This document shows, piece by piece, positions 14,101 to 24,514 of a stretch of DNA of 64,000 nt. The position numbers were made by a program, and so were the translations under genes. Every line of letters begins with the position of its first letter. Position 1 is the stretch's first letter. Source of the stretch: Steinernema hermaphroditum (taxonomy: Eukaryota; Nematoda; Chromadorea; Rhabditida; Steinernematidae); NCBI GenBank assembly GCA_030435675.1, contig CM059623.1, forward strand, positions 10,318,012-10,382,011, read 5' to 3'. The notes beneath the pieces are model-generated. The model did not search any database and was not told the DNA's origin. It saw nothing but the letters and a program-made list of their open reading frames with translations.

Positions 14101-17100
14101 ACCCTTTTTCCACTCAACGGACTTTCAGACCCCGCTAATTAGGGGTGGCACTTCAAGCATAGAGATCTGTTCATTCATTAATATATGATCCAAATGTCAG
14201 AGATCTTCCTCTGAATCTCAGTGAGACTTCTCTTTGTTCTCCAATCTTTCGAGAGATCTCTGCATAATCGCTTTCACTTTACCGAGTGTACACAGCGCGC
14301 CATAATCGCCGTCCCGTCTAAAGAGTCTCCAAATTGAAGCGGAAACTTCTGAGACGCCTTCTCGGCGCGGCAATTAAATGCAATCAGCGAAAGTAGGTGG
14401 CAATGACCTCGGCGAGAGGAAGCGATCCGCACAAACATGGTTAGAAATGCAATTATCGATGCGGGTGGGGGGAGAGGGAGATGTGTAAACAAGCGAGAAA
14501 TCTTGTAAAAACATGCACTAATGAGGATCCATCTAAGAGATGCATCCAGTTGAGCTACGGTAGCCGAATAACAAGGATTATAAAATATGTGCACCGTGTA
14601 ACTCAATAAAGGCCCAACTCCTCCAGTCTCACCCTGAAACGATTAAAAAACCATAGCAACGTGTAGTTCATGACTCCATGTAGAGCCATTGCGTGCCGAA
14701 ATTAATTGAATCCTATAAGTTCCCCTTCAGGTGGTCGCCAACGACAGCAACTGCGGCTCAGGATCAGCCAGCAGGGTACGGTATGCCCTGCAGCAGACGT
14801 CGAAGGGAGCGAAGACGTTCCGCGTCGACGAGAAACTCGGAACCATCTGCCTCACTTCGAAGCTCGACTACGAGATGACCACACGGTATCAGCTGACCGT
14901 GGAGGCCCACGATCCTAGTAAGTCTAGTCGAGACCTGTCTAGTCTACGTCCTGTTTGTCTAGTGGGGCGCACCGCCACTTCTCTCGTGAACGTCTTCATC
15001 GAAGACGTCAACGACAACGCTCCCGTCTTCCATCCGACCAGCTACAACATCTCTGTTCGCGAGGACACCCCCTCCGGGGCGCCTCTGCTTCTCGTCTCCG
15101 CCACCGACGGGGACTACGGTACCTTCGGTCAGCTCGGTTACTATCTGGAGTCCGGAGACGTTTCCTTCTTCCAAGTGGACAACGACACGGGGCAGCTCTT
15201 CCTGAAGGAGCCTCTCAACAGGAGTAGCAAAAGTCAGATGTTCGTCCAGGTGCAAGTGAAAGACGGCGGCGGTCTCGTCAGCGATCAGCCCGCCCAGGTT
15301 ACGGTAGCAAAGGTCCCGATGTATTCAGCGGTCCCTCAGTTCACGAAGCTGAAATATTCGTTCGAAGTGGCTGAAGACATCCTCCCCGGAATAGCCATCG
15401 GGAGAGTGGAAGCGACCGGTTCCGGCACGATAACCTACAGTATCTCCTCGGGGGACCCGGATCAGATGTTTTCGGTGGACAAGTACTCAGGGAGACTTAC
15501 CGTAAGCCGGTATCTTGACGCCGACCATTCGGATTCGGTTCTTCTCAATGTGAAGGTAAGCGGTGGAGGCGATTCTTGAGAGGAAAATTCATTTTAGGCA
15601 ACTTTGGAATCTGGAGGAGCCAACTACACTCAAGTGGTCATCCACATCAGCGACACGAACGACAACGACCCTGTGTTCGAGATGGATACGGTAGAAGTGA
15701 ACGTGCCGGAGGATCAGCCCCTACATGAACCTTTCTTCGCTGTGCAGGCGACTGATAAGGACAAGCATAAGGTACACTGTGTTGCACTCCAAAATCCAAA
15801 CCGATTCCCTTCCAGAACGGCGAGCTGACCTACGAGCTCATCCGAAGTGATCCTCCTTGTCCAGCTATCGTCAAACCCTTGACTGGCCAGGTCCTCCTCG
15901 CCGCCTCCTTGGACTACGAATCGGTCAAATCGTACAAATTGCGCATCAAAGCGCAGGATCAGGGAATGCCTCCACGATCGTCGGCCATTACCGTAATCCT
16001 GAATGTCATCGACGTCAACGACAATGCTCCGTTGTTTGAAAAGCACCTCTACACCTCAGAGGTCTGTCATGGCCCCTGTCTGTTCCACGGAAAATCCGTC
16101 GTTTAGGTGCCGGAGGACGCCAAACCCATGACCGAACTGATTACGTTGAAAGCGCACGACCCCGACACTGGCTTCAATGGCAAAGTCTCCTACCGTATCG
16201 ACTACGGTGTCGGCCAAGAGAAAGTTTTTGGCATTAATCCCACCACAGGAACAGTGTATGTCAAAGAGGCGCTCGACAGAGAAGAGAAATCCGAGTACTT
16301 CCTGACAATAATCGCTTCTGATCAAGGAGCGGTAAGTTGTATTGACCTCTCCGACGCCCTACCATACTCCTTTAGCCTGGTCAAACCTCCAACGCCACAC
16401 TGCAGATCCGAATCCTCGACATCAACGACAACGCCCCTAACTGCGGCACCGTCAAGCCCCTTACCGTATCCGACAACACGTCTCCGAACGAGGCGATCGG
16501 TACGGTAGAGGCGCGCGACCCCGACCAGGGAGAAAACGGTACGGTACGATACCGTATGCAGCAGGCGAATGAGTGGTTCGATATTCGTCCGAACGGAGAC
16601 GTCTTCCTGAAGAAGAAACTGCCCTTCGACGTCGCCCAAAAGGTCTACCACATTACCGTAATCGCCCAGGACCAGTCCGTGGAATCGAAGTCGTCGACGT
16701 GTCCAGTCGTCGCCAGATTCGACCAGGTTCTCTCCACCGTAACCATCATCGAGCCGGTGGATCGCATCCTGAGGGTGAACAGCCAGTGTCCTCCAGGTTG
16801 TCTTCTGACGAAAATCAACGCAACCAACGCTGGGAGATGGAGTCTCGAAGCGAACGGTATAGGGCAGGCCTGAGATGCAGACTCTAACCCATGGTTCTTG
16901 CAGCGATATCGCACTTTTTCGACATCAACGAAGGGGTTCTTAGCACGAAAACGACCCTGACTCCCGAAGTTCTTCAGTCGTCCAACCACCTCGTGGTCAA
17001 CGTGTTCGATAAAGACAACCGCAGAAAACAGCTCTCCTTCCTCGTGAGACCCAAGTACACAAACGTCGGAAACACGAATTCCACTCGGCTTCTTCGGATT

Positions 17101-20100
17101 CCAGAGAATTTGTCCATTGGCAGCCTTCTTGGCTCGTTAGGATCCGAGGGACAGGGATGGTTCTACACGGTTGACAAGGTGAGACATCAAAGAGAGTTCG
17201 AATCTCATGCAACACACCTTCCAGAACAATTTCTTCGACATCGACGAAGCCACCGGGAACCTCTACCTAACCGACCGTCTCGACTACAGTACCTGTCCCG
17301 TCCACTCGTTTACCCTCAAGAGAACATCGCTCCCGGGATACGAGGTCAATCAAACGCAGATCGTCGTGGAGATCTCCGACGAGAACCAGTACGCACCCAC
17401 CTTCCAACGGGACGTTTTCTACTGGTCGGTCAAGGAGAGCACCTCTTCTGGCGCCCAAGTTGGCCAAGTCGTAGCGGGAGACGTTGACGGAGACGACGTC
17501 GTCTACCGTATCATCAGGGCTTCGAAGGACGGCCTCTTCTCTGTGGACTCTTCCAGTGGTGAAGTTTTCTTGCAGGGGGAGTTGGACTACTATACGGTAT
17601 CACTTGGTATCACAAGAAATGGTCATAATGAGGGTATTAAGGCAAAGGAACATTACATCGTCATCGAGGCGGATGACACGAAGCACAAGGTGTCGGCTAC
17701 GGTAGTCATAGACGTCGAGGATGCAAATGACAATGCACCCGTGTTCATAAGGTAAGGGTGATGGTGATATTCCGCACAAAATGCCCACTCTTGCAGTCCC
17801 GACACGATCTCGATCCAGGCGGATAGCAAAGAGAAGATCCATCGCTTTGTAGCGATCGACTTCGACAGCGGAGACAACGCCAGACTCGTCTACAGTCTCG
17901 TAGACTCTTCCCCCAGAGACGCTTTCAAGCTGGACTCCGACACTGGTAGTTGCTGCCTTCAGCGTTAACTTTCCTTAAGGCGACATTTCAGGCGATTTGA
18001 CGCTAACGAAGCGTATCAACGCCAGCGCCAAAGTGAAAGTGCGCGTTTCGGACTCGGGAAATCCACCCAAATCCACAGAACAGATCGCTTTGATCAGACT
18101 CGCAAAGGAGTCCTCCAAGTGGATGTTTTTCGATCGTCCCAGCTACGACTTCACTGTCCACACGGATACTGTACCCGATACGCTGATCCACAAGTTCGGA
18201 AAGGAGGACACTTTTGGAGTCGACTTCCAGCTGTTCCCCAAAGCGCAGAAGCTGTTCAGAGTGGACAAGAGCAGCGGAGAGTTTGCCACGAACGAGCGAC
18301 TCGATATCCAGGAGTACAAACTGATCCGTAGGTTACAGTATCGATTTCGAGATCATGAAAGAGTTGCTTTAGTCCTGGCAACGTCGTTTTCCGGGAACGA
18401 AACGGATTGGTCCACGATCACGGTCCGCTCTCTCGGAAGCCAGAATCTGTACACTCCCCAGATCAATCCTGCTTCTTGTGGAAACGTTTCCATCCTGGAA
18501 AACGTAGCCGTCGAGGGTCTCAGGACGATCTTCGCCACTGACCAGGATCAGGGCGAAAACGGCAGGCTCTCGTTCAAGATCGAGTCCGGCAACCAGGAAG
18601 GTCTCTTCAAGATCGACGAGTCCTCGGGCGTCGTCTCTTGTGCCGCCCTGGACAGAGAGCTGAAGCCCGAGTACTTCCTCGTCATCAGCGTCCAAGACAA
18701 TGGATCTCCCGTGAAGGCAGATACCTGCACTCTGAGGGTGAAGGTGCTGGACGAAAACGACAACGTCCCCGTCTTCGACGCTTCCTTTCCCGAAGTCATC
18801 ACTCTGACAGATTCCACTTCCGTCGGCGACGTTCTCTTCCACCTGAACGCTTCGGACCCCGACCTCGACGCCAACGGCGCCGTCGAGTTCGTCCTCCACG
18901 CCGACCGAAGCGGCCTCTTCGATGTGAATCCCCGAAGTGGGGCCCTCTCCTTCGCCAGAGACCTTCCTTCCCTCGACAAAGAGTGGGAGATTACAGTACG
19001 CGCGCAGGACCGCGGGCTTACGGTAGTGCGTAATTCAACGAAGACGATGAAAGTGGTCAATCGGCGATCGAAGACGGAATGGTCGACGGGAGAGCCCGAG
19101 TTCCTAAGGGCTTCCTACGTGGCCACCATACCCGAAGGTCTCCCGAGGGGACAATTCGTGGCGCAAATCGACACCTCCAACAGCATCACCCACGACGCGC
19201 CGATCACCTACAGTATCGTGGGAGGGAACAAGGACGCCGCCTTCGAGATCGCCGAAGATGGTGCCGTCTTCACGAAGCAGGAGCTGGACGCCGAGATCCA
19301 GGCCGACTACGTTCTGAGCATCATCGGCAGCGGAAAGTTCTCGAAGAGTCCCGAAACGACTTTTGTCGTTAGAGGTAGGCTCACCCCGAAGAGGGAATCT
19401 CTAAATCGCTGCGTTTCAGTACTAAACGTGAACGATAACTCGCCCTCCTTCCCTCCCGTGCGGAGACGGTCCCTCTCCGAAAACGTTCCAGTCGGGACCC
19501 AGATCGGTGTCGTCTCCGCCAACGACGTCGACAAGGACTCCGTTCTGGAATACAGCCTCGAGACCGGAACCGACCTATTCCACATCGATCGCTCCAGTGG
19601 AGCGCTCTTCCTCAAGAAGCGGCTCGACTACGAAACCGCCAGCCACCACGAGATCGGGATTACTGTATCGGACGGAGTTCACTCGGCCTCTACCGTACTG
19701 AGCCTTCAAGTCACGGACGAGAACGACAATGCGCCCAAGTTCCCAGCGGATCTGGTGGAAATTTCGGTCCCAGAGGGAGGTCTCTTTCCCATCGATGTGG
19801 GAGTCGTCTCGGCAAGTGACCCTGACCAGGGCGAGAACGGCGAGGTACGGTATGAGCTTCTGGCGAAGTCGGAACTCTTTGCGGTCAACAAAGAGAATGG
19901 TGAGGGCATGAAGGAGGAGGAATGATCTAAAGGAGTAAGTCTAGGGACGCTGACGGTGATGGAACAAATAGAGCCTGGAATGTCGTACTTCGTGACCGTC
20001 AAAGCAGCCGACCAGGGGAGTCCTCCGCTCTTCAGCTTCTGCACCCTGAAGATCAACCTCGTATCGCAAACGGCTCAAGCCAAAGTGCAATTTGACGCGC

Positions 20101-22284
20101 CATTCTATACGTAAGAACCATTGAGAAACTAAAAGGGAGTACGGTGAAAATCCAGATTCGTGATCGCTGAAGACCAGCCCCTCTTCAAGCCCTTCGGAAA
20201 GCTGAATCTCGTCGGCTCCAACGTCTCCACCTTCTCCTCTTCCGACCCCACGTTCCAGATCAGTCACAAGGGCGAAATATCCCTCGTCGACTTCGTCGAC
20301 CGCGAGAAGATTGATCAGTATCGGTTCCGAGTGGACGCCTCAACCCGAGGGCAGACCGCTTCCGCTACCGTAATAGTCCAGATCAGCGACATCAACGACA
20401 ACGCTCCGGTGTTCGTGAAAAACGCTTCCCTGGAGCGTCTGGTCGTCTCCGAGAGCCTGAGACTAGACGAAACATTGACACGTCTCTCGGCGACGGACGC
20501 CGACGTCGGAGACAACGCGAAGGTGAAGTACTCTCTGCTCTCAGGGTCGGAGATGCTCGCCATCGACGAGGACTCCGGCGCCCTTCGATTCGGCGGCTGG
20601 AACAAGACGACTGTGATGGCTATGGGCCGGACTGTGACTACCGTAATTGTCAAGGCTGAAGATCAAGGAGACCCTTCTTTATGGTCCATCATGACTCTAG
20701 ACGTTGTCTACGATGTCGACACATCATCTCTGACGACGCCGTTCTTCCCTCTGCCTACCGTAACCCGTCACGTACCAGAGAGCCTCGAAGACGGAAGTGT
20801 CATTTTCGAAGGCCGCGCGAGGAATCTTCTGGGCGTCAAGGAGCGACATCTACAGTACTCCCTGAAAGACAATGACGAAGTGTTCATTGTGAACGAGACG
20901 AGCGGAGAAGTGCATCTCCGAGGAGGTCTCGACTTCGAAAAGAGAACGACATATGAATTCACGTTGGCGGTGACCGATTCGAAAGGACGCTCGGCTACAG
21001 TACCCGTCCATATCAGAGTTCTGGGAGTGGACGAGTATGCGCCGGTCTTCACCAGATCGAGCTACACCTTCCAGGTAAGATCACTAAAAGCGACAGCTTC
21101 TGATGTCTGTCTCTGAAAAAAATGAACTCCTAGACAGAAACCTAGCTTTATACAAGGTGGTGCAAATGACACCCAGATAGTCTAGAGAGCAAATTCATTT
21201 TTGAGAGCTTCCAAAAAAGGAGACTGGCTGGAAAACCAACGCAATTTGTACTACTGCAACCTTGTTGCAGATTCCTCTCTCCGCCGAAGTCGGTCAGCGC
21301 ATCGGCACCGTCTTCGCTTCAGACTCCGACGTCGGAATCGACGGCCGCGTGAAGTACAGTATGCGACCGAAGCCCGGTGTCGACTACATCTCCATCGACA
21401 CCAACACCGGCATCTTGATCCTCAAGAAGAGTCTCGATGTCTCGAAGAACTTCACCCTCGACCAGGTGGAGATTGTCGCCTCCTCCGGTCCCGTCCAGCA
21501 CTCGCGGACTACCGTATACCTCGAGATCGGCGACTTCCCCTCATCGTCGACTGCCTCTTCCACCGACTTCACCATCATCAACATCGTCACCATCGTCGCC
21601 ATCCTCCTCTTTCTGCTCCTCTCGGCGCTCATCATCTTCTTGATTGCCCGTGTCCATCGGCGCAACCGCAGCGCCAAGAAGCCACAGAAACAGATCTACA
21701 GCGTCAGTCGCGGAAACATCGCCGTCATGGCCGATCTGAACCGCGTGTCGCCGAAGTTCCAACGCGTACCGATGCCCCTCTCGGAGACGATGGCCACCTC
21801 CACCTACAGCGACGACTCTTCGGTGATTCTGCGGCCTCCGCGCACCGGACTCCGCTCGCAGCCCCAGTCGCAGCCGGACTCTGGCATCGACCCTGACGCC
21901 ATCTCGATGAACAGCTCCGTCACCGACTATCTGATGCAGATCGGCGTCACCCCCTCGAAGCTCGACGTTCCGAAGCCGCTGACGCGTCACTTCCACGGCC
22001 ACCACGACGGCGACCTCAGCGAGTTGATATACGCAAACGTCGACGACATCATCGGTCCGGGTACCGTGAACCACTACGTCCCGTACAACGCCGATCCTAT
22101 GCATTCCAGCTTCTTGCTGACTCCTATGAAGGTAAACGCACGGCCCAGGGTGAAAATCTCACAACCAAAACCCGTTTAGGAACCAGAGGGCCCGAAGTTC
22201 CAGCCCCTCAGCGACGTTTTCTCCGAAATCGCGAAACTGAAGGACGAACAAAGAAAGAAGAAAACCGTCAAAGTAGATATATAG
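5146..22284 (+). CDS. Giant cadherin, Dachsous-like (about 2796 aa)
   Basis: Large adhesion protein of the plasma membrane with a signal peptide (residues 1-21), then about 22-23 extracellular cadherin repeats, one membrane helix (about 2577-2602) and a tail of about 195 aa. Canonical linkers such as LDENDNAPVF, VNDVNDNAPEW and ISDINDNAPVF are visible; about half the repeats have degenerate linkers. There are no EGF or laminin-G domains, which argues against Fat and for Dachsous (C. elegans cdh-1), but the subfamily is inferred. Exons: 5146-5349, 6025-6204, 6247-6684, 6730-7425, 7503-7694, 14731-14917, 14963-15555, 15598-15771, 15816-16061, 16107-16331, 16376-16856, 16904-17178, 17225-17596, 17642-17751, 17797-17945, 17992-18327, 18373-19374, 19420-19899, 19945-20110, 20156-21074, 21271-22131, 22180-22284; all phases close. 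Most introns are 42-48 nt, but one is 7036 nt and contains OSCP1 on the other strand. The tail has a PDSGIDPD segment and ends KVDI. Valine and arginine codons inside TACSGTA heptamers depart from the local codon preference. Confidence 0.93.
8640..9335 (-). repeat. Arm 2 of a ~700-bp inverted repeat
   Basis: Reverse-complement partner of 4160-4870, lying inside the large cadherin intron. The two arms are separated by about 3.8 kb. Divergence is modest, so either the insertions are fairly recent or gene conversion has kept the arms similar. Confidence 0.85.
10723..13619 (-). CDS. OSCP1: OSCP1 homologue (organic solute carrier partner 1), nested gene
   Basis: Homologue of OSCP1, a conserved protein of uncertain biochemistry reported as a modulator of organic solute transport and found in genomes with cilia. 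The model is 436 aa; the human protein is near 380-390. Exons: 13619-13548, 13507-13271, 13066-12797, 12752-12546, 12496-12419, 11213-10950, 10905-10723, all in phase. Family landmarks: N-terminal IIYFNMGAEMIYILMQRL, then SSIMRIN, SMDKLFDLM and KYQV, and a C-terminal DMLDMMDQ that parallels LLAMMDEL in vertebrates. After it comes a basic Ser/Arg/Lys-rich tail absent from the human protein. The start is fixed by family alignment and by an acceptor (ctcttttag) 11 nt upstream, fitting trans-splicing. It lies wholly within a cadherin intron on the opposite strand, so it needs its own promoter, probably in 13620-14730. Confidence 0.92.
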
Positions 22285-22396
22285 AAGAAGAAGATTTGTA
22301 GCTGAATTCTGCCAAACAATCAAACTCCACGGGTCACCACTTTTCTGTAAATTATCACAACACGTTACTCATGTATTGTTGCTCAATGTCTTGCCG

Positions 22397-22402
22397 AATA
22401 AA
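22397..22402 (+). terminator. Poly(A) signal of the cadherin gene
   Basis: A canonical AATAAA lies 113 nt after the cadherin stop codon, before the convergent 3' end of ETFDH (stop at 22503). The two stops are about 220 nt apart, so the 3' UTRs are probably adjacent or overlapping. Confidence 0.6.
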
Positions 22403-22502
22403 GTGAATCGACGTACAGAGAGGGCAGGGCATTTAACGGCAACATGAAATCACATTAAAAATATCAATAAAATATCACCAGATACAAATAACTACCAACT
22501 CT

Positions 22503-24514
22503 TTACATACCACTGTACTTGGGTCCCCCGCCGCCTTCGGGTGTCACCCAGTTGATATTTTGCGTAGGGTCCTTGATATCACACGTTTTGCAGTGGATGC
22601 AATTCTGGGCGTTGATCTGCAATCTCATCTCGCTAGGGTTGTCGTCCTTCGGCACGAACTCGTAGACGCCTAAGCAAGAAGATAGAACGAGTTGAATGGC
22701 ACATCAGGCTTACCAGCGGGGCAGAATCGGCCTTCGGGACCCTTGTATACGTTCCAATTCACGTCTTCAGGTACCGTGTCGTCGTACAGGGTCAAATGTG
22801 CGGGCTGATCTTCTTCATGGTTCGTACCCGTCAGCGAAACCGAGGTCAGGAGATCGAAAGTGATCTTTCCATCGGGTTTCGGGTACTCGATGGGAGTATA
22901 CTTATCAGCGGACTCCAGCTTCTCGTGGTCGGGCTTGCCGTGCGACAACGTCCATGGCTCTTTGCCACGTCCAAGGACGTAGAAGAGACCGCTGTAGGCG
23001 AGCCCTCCGAGCCATCCGAAACGCGTGTTGAACGACGGGCGAATATTGCGTGTGGCCTTCAGTTCCTTCATCACGTAGGTCTTGTCGAGTTCTTCACGCA
23101 GATTCTCAGGATTCACAACTGAAACAACCAACGTAAATAAACACATTTAAGCTGTAGGACAACCGTTTCCGCTTTCAAGTTGAGGGAAGACAGCTTCGGC
23201 GGCGACCATACCGCTCTTCATTGCGTTATGGGTTCCCTTCAGCTTAGCGACGTTCAAGAAACCGGCAGTGCATCCAACAAGGCAACCTCCAGGGAAGTTC
23301 AGCTTAGGAATCGATTGGTATCCACCCTCGTTCAGGGCTCTGGCGCCGTATCCAATACGCTTTCCTCCTTCGAGATGCTTTCTGATGGAAGGATGCAGCT
23401 TGTAGCGCTGGAATTCGTTGTAGGTGTTGATGTAAGGGTTCTTATAGTCCAGGGCGATGACGAATCCGACGGACACAAGAGGTTGGCCGTCATCTTCGAT
23501 GTGATACAAGAAAGATCCACCATACTGATTCACCGGCTGAAGCAAATAGGTCATTTTGGTTTCATATTTTATGAGCGCTTACAAGGGGCCATCCCATGGT
23601 GTGCTCGATATATCCTGGACGGTGCTTCGCAGGGTCGATTTCCCAAAGTTCTTTGAAACCAATTCCGTAGGACATGAAGTGTGAATCGTCGCGAAGTCCG
23701 AAGCGCTCGATGACCTGCTTGGTCATGTGTCCACGACATCCTTCGGCGAAGATCGTGCACTTTCCATGGAGTTCCATTCCACGCTCGAAACTGTCCTTCG
23801 GTGATCCGTCCTTCGCAATTCCGACATCATTCGTGGCGATTCCTTTCACGCTTCCATCGTCATTGTAGAGTACTTCCTGAGCGGCGATTCCCGGGAAGAT
23901 CTCGACTCCAAGTTCTTCGGCCTTCTCGCCGAGCCATGAAACGACTTTTCCGAGCCGGACGATGTAGTTGCCGTGATTGGCAAGCGGGACGCCGGGTACA
24001 ATGGGCACGGGAATGCGGCCACTTTCTGTCAAAATCGCGATGGATTCGTCCTGTAAAGCGCTGATAAGGATCGACAACGAATGACGTCGCAATTACAGTG
24101 ACTTGTTGATGGACGGGGGCTCCCAGATCCTTCCAGTCGGGGAAAAGTTCATCGAGAGCGCGAGTTTCGATGACAGCGCCGGACAAGGTGTGTCCTCCGA
24201 TCTCTGTGGCCTTCTCAACCACACATACTCGTATTTCTAAAGATGAACACAGTGAAAGACTCAGACCCTTAATACGAACCTTTGTTGTTCTCCTGAGCAA
24301 GCTGCTGGAGGCGGATAGCCGCCGAGAGTCCGGAAGGACCACCACCTACGATCACGACGTCGTACTCCTCGGCAACTCGTTCCATGTCGACGTCTTTCCA
24401 TCGAGGGTCATTCTCGCGGGGTCTCTGCGTGTAGTGTGTCGTGGTCCAACGGCCGGCGACCACATTTCGAACGGCCGACGACGCACGAAACAGGCTTCGT
24501 GCCGTGAGGTGCAT
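22503..24514 (-). CDS. ETFDH: Electron transfer flavoprotein-ubiquinone oxidoreductase, mitochondrial
   Basis: ETF-QO (C. elegans let-721) takes electrons from electron transfer flavoprotein and reduces ubiquinone at the inner mitochondrial membrane, serving fatty-acid, amino-acid and choline oxidation. The model is 595 aa (human 617). Exons: 24514-24280, 24236-24097, 24050-23583, 23536-23164, 23118-22714, 22669-22503. Seen: an Arg/Ser/Thr-rich N-terminus typical of a mitochondrial presequence, the FAD motif [29 protein letters not shown], a FRHP-region equivalent, and the C-terminal 4Fe-4S ligands in RFCPAG and [12 protein letters not shown], ending in [11 protein letters not shown]. All four cluster cysteines are present. 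The chosen Met is 2 nt after a ctttcag acceptor, which suggests spliced-leader addition; a longer upstream open frame is therefore not used. Confidence 0.97.

Larger units (their letters stand above)
7695..14730 (+). other. 7.0-kb cadherin intron hosting an antisense gene
   Basis: The donor follows the exon ending LLK at 7694. The acceptor precedes the exon beginning VVANDS at 14731, and the two exons join in phase 0 within one cadherin repeat (VGTCLLK then VVANDSNCGSG). The intron is over 150 times the usual size in this gene. It contains repeat arm 2 (8640-9335) and the whole OSCP1 gene on the minus strand. The rest (7695-8640, 9336-10722, 13620-14730) shows no supported gene. Confidence 0.85.

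Noticed and set aside
18369..22104. Long minus-strand frames opposite cadherin exons (for example 18369-18899 and 21541-22104)
   Set aside because: Shadows of a GC-rich coding strand; no domain, and the plus strand is unmistakably cadherin.
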